Shown here piece by piece: positions 14,889-22,218 of a DNA stretch of 25,230 bases. How positions within the stretch are numbered: the stretch's first letter is position 1; the number at the start of each line of letters is the position of its first letter. The notes below the pieces were generated by a model. It was given only the letters and a program-made list of their open reading frames with translations. It did not search any database and had not been told where the DNA came from. The stretch comes from Gemmatimonas phototrophica (lineage in GTDB: Bacteria > Gemmatimonadota > Gemmatimonadetes > Longimicrobiales > Gaopeijiaceae): the NCBI GenBank assembly GCA_945876015.1, contig CAMCNM010000001.1:1-25230 (forward strand), given 5' to 3'. The position numbers were made by a program, and so were the translations under genes.

Positions 14889-14914
14889 TCGATTGCACTC
14901 TCTTCTGCAATCGA
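14889..14914. promoter_or_regulatory. Perfect inverted repeat in the leader of the beta-helix lipoprotein
   Basis: TCGATTGCA (14889-14897) and TGCAATCGA (14906-14914) form a perfect 9-bp inverted repeat around an 8-base pyrimidine loop. It sits 31 bases before ATG 14946 and upstream of an A/T-rich stretch and a GGAG. It has no T tract, so it is not a terminator. It could be an operator or an mRNA 5'-stabilising hairpin. Confidence 0.5.
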
Positions 14915-14945
14915 ACCGTGAAAAATAAATCGGAGATCGCGACCA

Positions 14946-16655
14946 ATGAGATTCCCCTCCCGAAGGCTCTTCACGCTGGCCGCCGCCGCCCTGATGATGG
15001 GCTCGCTCGGCGCGTGTGAGGACGATACGACCGAGCCCATCGTGGTGGGCGCGCCGACCGGCCTGACCGCCACATCGCCCACGACGACCACGGTGCAGGT
15101 GAAGTGGTCCCTGGTCTCCGGCGCCACCGCTTACGAGGTGGACCGGGCCGAGGGAGCAGGTGGAGCGATGGCGAACGTCACCAGCAACCTGACGGCGACG
15201 GTCTATGACGACAGCGGCCTGAAGACCGGCACCCTCTACCGCTACGTGGTGCGCGCGGTTCAGGGCTCCAATAAGAGCGCCAACAGCACGGAAGTCTCCG
15301 TGACGACCGGGACTCCGGCGGCCAAGGTCGCAGTGGTGACCGGCGTCCCGCTCAGTCGCACCTTCTTCGCCGACACCACCTACGTCCTGCAGGGCTACGT
15401 GAAGGTGAGCAACGGCTCGACGCTCACCATCCAGCCCGGCACCAAGATCGTGGGCGACACGCTGGTGGCCGGCAGCTCGCTCTGGATCCTGCGCGGCTCG
15501 AAGATCATGGCCGAAGGCACCGTGACGGCTCCGATCGTATTCACGTCGCAGCGCTCGGCCGGCAACCGTCTCCCCGGTGACTGGGGCGGCCTGATCATCA
15601 TCGGCAACGCGCCGATCAACCGGACCGCGAACCCGATCTTCACCGAGGGTCCGACGGGCGCCGCCGAGAACTACGCGGGCGGCAACAACTTCAACGACAA
15701 CTCGGGCTCGCTCAAGTACGTGCGCGTCGAGTTCGCCGGATACGACGTCTCGAACGGAGCCGGCCAGGAGCTGAACACGATTTCGATGTACGGGGTCGGT
15801 CGGGGCACCACGTTGGACTACGTGCAGTCGATGGCCGGGCTGGACGACTCGTTCGAGTTCTGGGGCGGCGGCGTGGACGTCGGCCACCTGGTTTCGTTCG
15901 AGTCCGGCGATGACCACTTCGACTGGACGGAGGGCTACCAGGGCCGCGGCCAGTTCCTGATCGCGCTGCAGACCTCTGTGATCAGTCCCAAGGCCGGCAC
16001 AGGCTCGGTCTCGACCGATCCGCGCGGGTTCGAGGGCGACGGCTGCGACAGCGCGGTGGCTGGCTGCACGTTCGCGAACGCGCCGTTCTCCCAGCCTGTC
16101 TGGGCGAACTACACGCTGATCGGTCCCGGCGCCGGTGTGTTCACGCCGACCGACGGAAACGGCGCGGTGCTCCGCCGCGGCACGGGCGGCTACCTGGTGA
16201 ACGGCATCATCGCACGCTGGCCGGGCGTGGGCGTGAGCATCCGCGATACGGACACCGGCACGCTGCTGGCGGCGGACTCGCTCATGATCCGCGGCCTGAT
16301 CCTGGCCGACAACGGTTCCAACTTCGAGGCGGCGGCCGCGGGACGGTTCGGCGACCAGCTCCAGACCAACGGCGCGGCATGGAAGGTCTCGACGGCCACG
16401 GCGGCCGCGGTCTTCCCGGGCGCGCTGCCGACCAGGACGACCGATCCGGTCACCCCGGCCGCGCTGAACCTGCAGCCGGCTGCGTCTTCCCCGGCCGCGA
16501 CGGCCGGTCTGAATACCTTCACGGGAACGAAGATCGCGGGACGCACGGCCAGCTACTTCGGTGGGACGGTGACCGCCACGGCGTACGTCGGCGCGGTCGA
16601 TCCGGCGGCGGCGGCTCGGTGGTACGAGGGTTGGACGTCCTGGCTGCGTAAGTAG
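14946..16655 (+). CDS. Lipoprotein with fibronectin-type and beta-helix-like domains, partner of the TonB receptor
   Basis: A 569-residue surface or periplasmic lipoprotein. The signal ends in the lipobox LGAC with Cys24, followed by acidic EDDTTE. Residues about 36-120 form one fibronectin type III domain (APTGLTATSPTTTTVQVKWS, YRYVVRAVQGSNKS). The rest resembles the large beta-helix-like proteins often encoded next to TonB receptors in Bacteroidota: GYVKVSNGSTLTIQPGTKIV, GDWGGLIIIGNAPINRT, LKYVRVEFAGYD, TTLDYVQSMAGLDDSFEFWG and DDHFDWTEGYQGRGQF. The dense Asp/Asn/Gly turns around DDSFEFWGG and DDHFDW could bind cations or ligand. No enzymatic motif is recognised. ATG 14946 has GGAG at 14932-14935. 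A terminator follows. Context suggests it captures or processes the ligand for the receptor. Confidence 0.85.
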   Translation: MRFPSRRLFTLAAAALMMGSLGACEDDTTEPIVVGAPTGLTATSPTTTTVQVKWSLVSGATAYEVDRAEGAGGAMANVTSNLTATVYDDSGLKTGTLYRYVVRAVQGSNKSANSTEVSVTTGTPAAKVAVVTGVPLSRTFFADTTYVLQGYVKVSNGSTLTIQPGTKIVGDTLVAGSSLWILRGSKIMAEGTVTAPIVFTSQRSAGNRLPGDWGGLIIIGNAPINRTANPIFTEGPTGAAENYAGGNNFNDNSGSLKYVRVEFAGYDVSNGAGQELNTISMYGVGRGTTLDYVQSMAGLDDSFEFWGGGVDVGHLVSFESGDDHFDWTEGYQGRGQFLIALQTSVISPKAGTGSVSTDPRGFEGDGCDSAVAGCTFANAPFSQPVWANYTLIGPGAGVFTPTDGNGAVLRRGTGGYLVNGIIARWPGVGVSIRDTDTGTLLAADSLMIRGLILADNGSNFEAAAAGRFGDQLQTNGAAWKVSTATAAAVFPGALPTRTTDPVTPAALNLQPAASSPAATAGLNTFTGTKIAGRTASYFGGTVTATAYVGAVDPAAAARWYEGWTSWLRK

Positions 16656-16678
16656 CCCAGAGCGCACGACCAAGCGGC

Positions 16679-16704
16679 GGCCGGGGCGTCCCAACGCCCC
16701 GGCC
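16679..16704 (+). terminator. Hairpin terminator after the beta-helix lipoprotein
   Basis: GGCCGGGGCG (16679-16688) pairs perfectly with CGCCCCGGCC (16695-16704), a 10-bp stem with a six-base loop. It lies 23 bases after the stop codon. The downstream bases GTCTGCTATC give only a poor T tract, so termination may be partial. Confidence 0.6.
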
Positions 16705-16722
16705 GTCTGCTATCATCACAGG

Positions 16723-17355
16723 ATGATGCGAAGCATGAACCCGATTCGTGGCCGGTCGATCACGCAGGTCGTCCTGGTCGTAGCCGTTCTCGCGGGCTGC
16801 GACCGCGGCGCCGAGCCCCCGGCCAAAACCGCGGCCGCCGATTCCTCCCCAGGAGTCGTCGATAGCGTCTTCCCGATGGACGTGATGCTCGCGCGCTTCC
16901 GCGCGGGAAGCGAGGAACCCTCCGGGCTCTCGAGCGGAGCGGCCACCCGCGACGAGCTCGTCCATGAGGTCATCCTCGCGCTCGAGGCGAGCGACACGCT
17001 CCGCTTCGAGCAACTGGCGGTGAACCTGCCGGAATACGCCTGGCTCTACTTCCCGACGGCCAAGGTGGCGCAGCCGCCATACGAGCTGGCCCCCAGCCTC
17101 GCGTGGTTCCGGGTCCAGGAGGGCAATCGACAGGGCGTGTTCCGGGCCCTGCGCGAGATGGGTGGGAGGAAGCTGGAGTACCGGGGGTACCGCTGCGGGG
17201 CCGAGCCCATTGTGGAGGGCGAGAACCGGGTCTGGACGGAGTGCCTCGTTCAGGTCTCGCGCGAGCCGGGCGAGCCGGCCGAGCTCCCCATCTTCGGCTC
17301 GATCCTCGAGCGAGGCGGCCGCTTCGCGATCCTCAGCTACGGGAACGACTTCTAG
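16723..17355 (+). CDS. Lipoprotein of unknown function
   Basis: A 210-residue lipoprotein. The signal has basic residues (RSMNPIRGR), the core ITQVVLVVAV and the lipobox LAGC with Cys26. A short Ala/Pro-rich linker leads into a compact mature domain. Visible segments are DELVHEVILALEASDTLRFE, an aromatic stretch PEYAWLYFPTAKVAQPPYEL, and a beta-rich end with YRGYRCGAEPIVEGENRVWT and LERGGRFAILSYGNDF. Two mature cysteines (in YRCG and TECLV) may form a disulfide. I do not recognise the family. ATG 16723 is followed by two further in-frame ATGs (16726 and 16735), and no ribosome binding site decides between them. The stop codon shares the palindrome CTAG with the stop of the convergent gene, so the two genes overlap by four bases. 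Confidence 0.75.
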   Translation: MMRSMNPIRGRSITQVVLVVAVLAGCDRGAEPPAKTAAADSSPGVVDSVFPMDVMLARFRAGSEEPSGLSSGAATRDELVHEVILALEASDTLRFEQLAVNLPEYAWLYFPTAKVAQPPYELAPSLAWFRVQEGNRQGVFRALREMGGRKLEYRGYRCGAEPIVEGENRVWTECLVQVSREPGEPAELPIFGSILERGGRFAILSYGNDF

Positions 17356-18071
17356 CGCGCTTCGGGGCGCTCCGCCCATCCGCGGCTGAAGTTCATCACA
17401 TCGAACGAGTAGTTGTCGCGCCGCGGCAGGCGGCGGGGGCCGGTGAGGCCGAGCGCCCGGTTCAGCTCCGAGCGCACGCGGTTCTCGACGCGGAGCGAGC
17501 AGGCGAAGGCCTCGTGGGTGTGGTGGCCCACCGGCGGGTCGTCGCAGAAGTCGGCCATGCTCCGGGTGAGCGCCACGCTGCCGACGTGCGCGACGAACTC
17601 GTGAGCGAGGGTGGCGAGCAAATCGTCGTCGAGGCGCTCGCGCGCTTCATCGCTCCTGCCCCTGCGCTCCAGGCGCTCCATCGCGTCTACGTCTACCGCG
17701 ATCCAGGCGCGCTCGACGGTCCCGTCGTAGGCGAGCCGGAAGACCACCCGGGCGGGGGACTCCCTCCTTCCCGGCTCGCTCCCCGCGAGGAGCGCGGTGC
17801 GTTCCAGCGGGGCGGGCCCGCCCTCGGCGTCGGGCAGTGCCGCCAGATCTGCCGGCCGGCCGATGGCGAGGGGGAGGCCGCTCGCCGCGAGGTCGCCGAG
17901 GACCCGCGCGGCGCTGGGGGAGCCGTCGATCAGGCGACCGAACGCCCGCGCGAGGCGAGACTCGGTCACGCGCACCTCTGCGAGGTCGAGCCGCCGGGTG
18001 GCTTCCTGACCCGCGGCACCCTCGACCGTCGCCGCCAGCGCGACGGCCAGACACAACGAGAAGAGCTTCAT
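17352..18071 (-). CDS. Exported protein with an M91-like metallopeptidase pattern
   Basis: A 239-residue protein with a signal peptide (about 1-21, ending GAAGQ). The C-terminal half holds a helix LLATLAHEFVAHVG (151-164), then HHTHEAFACSLRVENRVRSE (183-202) and RRLPRRDNY. A zinc helix, then ExxA, then ENxxRxE, then RxxY is the order I associate with M91/NleD-like metallopeptidases, where the helix is HExxH. Here the second histidine comes one position late (His157-Glu158 and His162), so activity is doubtful or the ligand set differs. Cys176 and Cys191 may form a disulfide. The start ATG 18071 has GAGGG five bases upstream. It is convergent with the lipoprotein gene at 16723 and divergent from phoB. 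The family assignment is from memory and tentative. Confidence 0.7.
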   Translation of the reverse strand: MKLFSLCLAVALAATVEGAAGQEATRRLDLAEVRVTESRLARAFGRLIDGSPSAARVLGDLAASGLPLAIGRPADLAALPDAEGGPAPLERTALLAGSEPGRRESPARVVFRLAYDGTVERAWIAVDVDAMERLERRGRSDEARERLDDDLLATLAHEFVAHVGSVALTRSMADFCDDPPVGHHTHEAFACSLRVENRVRSELNRALGLTGPRRLPRRDNYSFDVMNFSRGWAERPEAR

Positions 18072-18480
18072 ATCGCCCTCGTCTGCCCAGGAACGGCTCC
18101 TCGGCTACCCGTCCATCGTAGTACCGTCCGCCAGCCGTTCCAAGGCTGTGACATAAATTGTTGCAGACGGCCCTCCGGGGCGGGAGTTGCGGAGGGTCAG
18201 GGAGGTGAGAGGGGGTTTGAGCGACGCATCGTGCGGTCGCGGCCCGATGTCTGAAGCCGGCTAATTGACGCGTTCGTTATGTAACCCGGCGCCAATCCGT
18301 TACAAAGGTGACCTATGGTACCTGTAACGCCGGAGCCCCTGGAGACCGGGGCCCGCTCGCCACCCCGTGCGCGCTGGACCTATCTTCAGTTCCGAAGGGA
18401 ACTTGCGGACGGGGACGCCAGCCAGGATTGGACGACCACGGCACGGCTGGCCTGGGTGCTGATTCGCAAGGGAGAGCTGA
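18072..18480. promoter_or_regulatory. Divergent intergenic region upstream of phoB
   Basis: This 409-base gap lies between the exported M91-like protein (minus strand) and phoB. It holds several phosphate-box-like words in irregular spacing: GTGAC 18148-18152, GTTAT 18276-18280, GTTAC 18299-18303, GTGAC 18308-18312 and GTAAC at 18281-18285 and 18324-18328. None of these are 11 bases apart, unlike the boxes at 11825, 14836 and 21062. TTGACG at 18265 could be a -35 element but has no good -10. The last 166 bases carry a protein-like open frame described separately. Autoregulation of phoB is plausible but not shown. Confidence 0.4.
18315..18480 (+). other. Protein-like open frame upstream of phoB (possible leader ORF or remnant)
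   Basis: From ATG 18315, with AGGTGA at 18306-18311 just upstream, an open frame encodes about 55 plausible residues, including RARWTYLQFRRELADGD and WTTTARLAWVLIRKGEL. By my count GC is highest at the third codon position (41 of 55), then first (38), then second (32), the order expected for coding DNA in this genome. No stop occurs where phoB begins; the frame runs on to 18866 as an obvious shadow of phoB. A TGA in another frame sits at 18478-18480, directly before the phoB ATG. A small gene with a lost base, a leader peptide or a gene remnant are all possible. I recognise no family. Confidence 0.25.
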
Positions 18481-19248
18481 ATGTCCAAACCGGTGCTGCG
18501 GAGGGTCATGGAGTCGTCTGCTGCCAAGCCCCAGGAGACGCCCCGCGTCCTGGTGGTCGAGGACGAGCCGGACATCGCAGCTCTGATCGCGTATCAGCTC
18601 ACGCGGGAGGGTTTCCGTGTCGAAACGGCGGCGACCGGAACCGAAGCGCTCACCGCGGTCGGTCGCGAAGTGCCAGACCTGGTCGTCCTCGACCGGATGC
18701 TTCCGGGCGTCTCTGGCGACGAGGTCCTCAAGACCCTCAAGAGCGAGTCCGCGACACGCGGGGTGCCCGTGCTCGTCCTGACCGCGAGACGAGAGCAGGA
18801 GGATCGCATCGAGGGGCTCGAGCTCGGCGCCGACGACTACCTCACCAAGCCGTTCTCACCGCGTGAGCTGGTCCTGCGGGTCCACTCGATCCTGCGCCGG
18901 GCTCGCGACACCGGTACGCCGACCGGCGGCCGCATCCTCCGGGCGGGTCCTCTGCGCGTGGATCTCGCGGCGCATCAGGTGACTCTGGACGGAGACGAGG
19001 TAACGCTGACCCCGACCGAGTTCCGGCTGCTCGTGGCGCTGCTCGAGCGCAAAGGCCGGACCCAGAGCCGTCGGCAGCTGCTCGAGAAGGCGTGGGACGT
19101 CCGGTCCGAGATCTCGGATCGCCTGCAGACCCGCACGGTGGACATGCATGTGCGCCGCCTCCGCTCGAAGCTCGGTGAAGTTGGGGATTGGGTGGAGACT
19201 GTGCGCGGGTTCGGCTATCGTTTCCGGACTCCGGAAGACCGTAGCTGA
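18481..19248 (+). CDS. phoB: PhoB-type phosphate response regulator
   Basis: A 255-residue OmpR/PhoB-family response regulator. The receiver domain spans about 21-135. The acidic pocket is VVEDEPD (Glu27, Asp28), the phospho-acceptor is Asp71 in VVLDRMLPG, the switch threonine is Thr101 (VLTAR) and the lysine is Lys123 (LTKPF). A winged-helix DNA-binding domain follows (about 150-250): LTPTEFRLLVALLERKG, the recognition region SDRLQTRTVDMHVRRLRSKL, and the closing hairpin ETVRGFGYRF. Phosphorylated PhoB activates genes for phosphate scavenging. The name rests on this architecture plus the downstream phoR-pstSCAB-phoU genes. ATG 18481 has GGGAG six bases upstream; ATG 18508 with GGAGGG is a shorter alternative. 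The kinase gene begins 69 bases later. Confidence 0.92.
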   Translation: MSKPVLRRVMESSAAKPQETPRVLVVEDEPDIAALIAYQLTREGFRVETAATGTEALTAVGREVPDLVVLDRMLPGVSGDEVLKTLKSESATRGVPVLVLTARREQEDRIEGLELGADDYLTKPFSPRELVLRVHSILRRARDTGTPTGGRILRAGPLRVDLAAHQVTLDGDEVTLTPTEFRLLVALLERKGRTQSRRQLLEKAWDVRSEISDRLQTRTVDMHVRRLRSKLGEVGDWVETVRGFGYRFRTPEDRS

Positions 19249-19317
19249 CCTCGGTACCCCCCGCCCGCGCGTGACTTTTCGCGCACCGGCGCGGGGCCGC
19301 CGCCGCGCGAGGCGACC

Positions 19318-21048
19318 ATGCGCCTGAGGATCCACCACCCACTCTTCGCCGGCTTCATCGGCGTCGTGGGCTTCCTCGTGGTCGCGGTGGTGGTGTTGGC
19401 CGGCCGCGGCTTCCGCCGCGAGCTGACCGAGTCGATGCGCACTGCGCTCATCCGTGAGCTCGCGCTGGCGGGCTCGGTCGCCGAAACGTTCGACGGATCC
19501 CCCCAGGACTTGGCGCGCTTCGTTACCACCCAGATCGGCTCGCGCGTGTCGGTGATCACGCTCGATGGCCAGGTCGTGGGCGATTCCGATGTTCGCATCG
19601 AACGTTTGGGCGGCGTTCCGAGCCAGGCGGAGCGACCGGAGGTGCGGGCGGCGGCCGGCGGCGAGGTCTACGCTGGCGTCGCCGAGGTGGGTGATGATCC
19701 GCCGACCATGTACGCCGCACGGCGGGTGCTGGTCGGTGGTGTGCCGATGATCCTACGCATCGCCGAGCCCCTCTCCGACATCGACGACGCCGTCGCGCGC
19801 ACCCGACGCGTCGTGATGCTCGCAGGATTCGGCGGTGTCATCCTCGCGCTGGTGGTCGCCTACCTGCTCGGCCGCGCGTTCGCGCAGCCGCTGGTCGTGC
19901 TCACCGATCGGGCGCGCGGCCTCGCCGCCGGAGACTTCAGCCGCCGGGCTCCCCGCAACGTCACGGTGGCGGAGCTGGACGAGCTGGGTGCGGCATTCAA
20001 TCGCTTGACCGACGAGCTCAAGGCGAGGCTCACCGAGCTCGGACGCGAGCGCGACGAGATGCAGGCTCTGATCGACGCCATGGCCGAGGGCGTAATCGCG
20101 CTCACCGAGGATGCCCGCATCCTGCGCACCAATCGGGCGGCGCGCGCCCTCCTCCACCTTCCCCACGCGTCCGCCTTCGCGCCCGTGGGTGCGATGGTTC
20201 GGCATCCGGAGCTGCGCGATCTGCTCGAGGGGTCGGTCGTGCGGCCGTTCCGCGCACGCGAGGTGGGCATGGGCGAGCGGCACCTGATCGTGTCTGCCCG
20301 GCTGCTCGACCAGGGCGGGTCGGTGGTCACGTTCCTCGACGTGAGCGAGATGCGGCGCCTCGAGCAGGTGCGACGCGACTTCGTCGCCAACGCGTCGCAC
20401 GAGCTCAAGACGCCGCTCACGACGATCCGTGGCTTCGCCGAAACCCTGCTCGAGGACGATCCGCCGGACTCCCTGCGCAAGGAATTCCTCACCTCGATCC
20501 GCGACAACACGCTACGGCTCCAGCGCATGGTCGAGGATCTGTTGGACCTCTCGCGGCTCGAGTCCGGCGCGTGGTCGGCGCGTCGCGAGGAGATCGATGT
20601 CGAGGAGGTGGTGAGGGAGAGCTGGGCCGACTTCGCGGAGCGCGCGCAGGGTGCGGGTGTCCGCTTCGTGGTCGAGGGTACCGGGAGCGCGCTCGCCGAC
20701 GAGCAAGGGCTCCGACAGGTCTTCCGTAACCTCTTCGAAAACGCGCTGCGTTACACGCCCCGAAGCGGATCGATCATCGTCCGGACCGAGGTACAGGGCG
20801 AGAAGGTTCGGGTAGAGGTGAGGGACACGGGGGCCGGCATTCCCTCGAAGTCGCTCCCCCGGATCTTCGAGCGATTCTACCGCGCGGATTCGTCCCGGGC
20901 CCGCACCGAGGGTGGCACCGGTCTAGGCCTTGCCATCGTTCGTCACATGGTGGTGGCCATGGGCGGTCAGGTAGGGGCAGAAAGTGAGTTGGGAAAAGGG
21001 ACAGCGATATGGTTCACGCTCCCGCACGACCCCGAAGAAGCAGTCTGA
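19318..21048 (+). CDS. phoR: PhoR-type phosphate sensor histidine kinase
   Basis: A 576-residue inner-membrane kinase and phosphatase partner of PhoB. The first membrane helix is about 10-28 ([18 protein letters not shown]). A periplasmic domain of about 130 residues follows, then a second helix near 163-183 ([18 protein letters not shown]). HAMP covers about 185-240 ([20 protein letters not shown]) and a PAS-like domain about 248-345 ([20 protein letters not shown]). HisKA has the H-box [14 protein letters not shown] with His361. The catalytic domain has the N-box [13 protein letters not shown]1 DTGAGIP, the F-box FERFYRAD and G2 [10 protein letters not shown]. The large extracytoplasmic domain resembles the long Gram-positive PhoR form more than the short E. 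coli form. Sensing probably runs through PstSCAB and PhoU, encoded downstream. Confidence 0.92.
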   Translation: MRLRIHHPLFAGFIGVVGFLVVAVVVLAGRGFRRELTESMRTALIRELALAGSVAETFDGSPQDLARFVTTQIGSRVSVITLDGQVVGDSDVRIERLGGVPSQAERPEVRAAAGGEVYAGVAEVGDDPPTMYAARRVLVGGVPMILRIAEPLSDIDDAVARTRRVVMLAGFGGVILALVVAYLLGRAFAQPLVVLTDRARGLAAGDFSRRAPRNVTVAELDELGAAFNRLTDELKARLTELGRERDEMQALIDAMAEGVIALTEDARILRTNRAARALLHLPHASAFAPVGAMVRHPELRDLLEGSVVRPFRAREVGMGERHLIVSARLLDQGGSVVTFLDVSEMRRLEQVRRDFVANASHELKTPLTTIRGFAETLLEDDPPDSLRKEFLTSIRDNTLRLQRMVEDLLDLSRLESGAWSARREEIDVEEVVRESWADFAERAQGAGVRFVVEGTGSALADEQGLRQVFRNLFENALRYTPRSGSIIVRTEVQGEKVRVEVRDTGAGIPSKSLPRIFERFYRADSSRARTEGGTGLGLAIVRHMVVAMGGQVGAESELGKGTAIWFTLPHDPEEAV

Positions 21049-21061
21049 TCCCAGGGCCTGT

Positions 21062-21088
21062 GTTACCGTTTCGTTACACATCCGTGGC
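21062..21088 (+). promoter_or_regulatory. PhoB box upstream of pstS, three direct repeats
   Basis: GTTAC (21062-21066), GTTAC (21073-21077) and GTGGC (21084-21088) occur at exactly 11-bp spacing, the geometry of tandem PhoB half-sites. They lie between phoR and pstS, 70 bases before the pstS start. A weak -10-like TAAGCT lies at 21110-21115. This is the best-supported box in the window because of the gene it precedes. Confidence 0.7.
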
Positions 21089-21157
21089 AGATCAGCCTCG
21101 GGGCCGCCCTAAGCTAGATGCGAACTCGCGATCCCTCAGTCGGAGCCCGACCAAACG

Positions 21158-22135
21158 ATGAAGACCAGACTTTCGGCCCTCGCCTTGGCTGGTGTGTTGG
21201 CACTGTCCGGCTGCGCTGGAAAGGAAGAGGAGGCGCCCGCCGCATCGGCCCTTTCCGGCGCGGTGGCCGTGGATGGATCGAGCACCGTGGCGCCGATCAG
21301 CGAGGCGATGGCCGAGGAGTTCCAGGGTGCGAATCCCGGGGTCCGCGTGACGGTGGGCATCGCCGGCACCGGCGGCGGCTTCAAACGGTTCTGCGCTGGC
21401 GAGACCGACATATCGGATGCCTCACGGCCGATCACCGACGCCGAGCGGGAATCCTGCGCCGCGGCCGGAATCGAATTCGTGGAGATGCCGGTCGCGTGGG
21501 ACGGACTCTCGATCGTGGTGAACCCCTCGAACGATTTCGCCGAGTGCCTCACCGTGGCCGAGCTCAAGAAGATCTGGGAGCCGAACAGCAAGGTGACATC
21601 GTGGCGCGACGTCCGCTCCGACTTCCCGGCCCAGCCGATCAAGCTGTACGGCCCCGGCACGGATTCGGGCACGTTCGACTACTTCACCGAGGTCATCAAT
21701 GGAAAGGCGAAGTCGAGCCGGCCGGACTATCAGGCGAGCGAGGACGACAACGTGCTCGTGCAGGGTGTCGCGGGTGATCAGTTCGCTCTCGGCTACTTCG
21801 GCCACGCCTACGTGAGCAAGAACCTGGACAAGCTCAAGGTGGTCGGCGTCGATAGCGGCACAGGCTGCATCCAGCCGACCGACGAGACCATCACGAACCA
21901 GACCTACACTCCGCTGTCCCGGCCTCTGCTCCTGTACGTGAAGCGGGCCTCGATGGCCCGTCCCGAGGTGAAGGAGTTCATCCGGTTCTTCATGGACGAG
22001 GCGAAGGCGATCGTACCCACGACCGGGTACCTGGCCCTCGATGACGCGCAGTACCAGCAGAACCTCCAGGCTCTGGACGCGCCCGTCGGCGCTCCGGCGG
22101 CACCCACCACGGACAGCGCGGCTCCGACACAATGA
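21158..22135 (+). CDS. pstS: Phosphate-binding lipoprotein of the Pst transporter
   Basis: A 325-residue lipoprotein that binds inorganic phosphate in the periplasm and delivers it to PstCA. The lipobox is LSGC with Cys19, then a short acidic and Ala-rich linker. Phosphate-contact motifs follow: [38 protein letters not shown] and [15 protein letters not shown], the last typical of a widespread PstS subclass. The C-terminal tail is rich in Ala and Pro. CGGAG at 21141-21145 lies 12 bases before ATG 21158, a rather long spacer. The PhoB-like repeats lie just upstream. The stop overlaps an ATG by the ATGA arrangement at 22132, but a strong hairpin at 22162-22190 follows before the likely pstC start. 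Confidence 0.96.
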   Translation: MKTRLSALALAGVLALSGCAGKEEEAPAASALSGAVAVDGSSTVAPISEAMAEEFQGANPGVRVTVGIAGTGGGFKRFCAGETDISDASRPITDAERESCAAAGIEFVEMPVAWDGLSIVVNPSNDFAECLTVAELKKIWEPNSKVTSWRDVRSDFPAQPIKLYGPGTDSGTFDYFTEVINGKAKSSRPDYQASEDDNVLVQGVAGDQFALGYFGHAYVSKNLDKLKVVGVDSGTGCIQPTDETITNQTYTPLSRPLLLYVKRASMARPEVKEFIRFFMDEAKAIVPTTGYLALDDAQYQQNLQALDAPVGAPAAPTTDSAAPTQ

Positions 22136-22161
22136 CGGAAGGCGGGACCAGTACGCTTGCA

Positions 22162-22190
22162 CTGGGGCCGGGGTCATCCCCCGGCCCCAG
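22162..22190 (+). other. Strong hairpin between pstS and pstC
   Basis: CTGGGGCCGGGG (22162-22173) pairs perfectly with CCCCGGCCCCAG (22179-22190), a 12-bp GC-rich stem with a five-base TCATC loop, starting 26 bases after the pstS stop. No T tract follows, so it is more likely an mRNA-stabilising or processing element than a full terminator. Such an element could raise pstS expression over pstCAB. Confidence 0.7.
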
Positions 22191-22218
22191 GCGTCTAAAC
22201 CACGATCGCACGCGCGAC

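Noticed and set aside
14886..16694. A 602-codon open frame antisense to the beta-helix lipoprotein
   Set aside because: No recognisable domain, while the + strand has a signal, lipobox and known domain types.
18148..18164. GTGAC ATAAATT GTTGC as a further PhoB box
   Set aside because: Spacing between the half-sites is 12, not 11, and the second copy is imperfect. It was left as a component of the phoB intergenic region.
18276..18328. Cluster of GTTAC, GTGAC and GTAAC words before phoB
   Set aside because: Spacings of 9 and 23 and mixed orientation do not fit the 11-bp repeat; autoregulation could not be supported from sequence.
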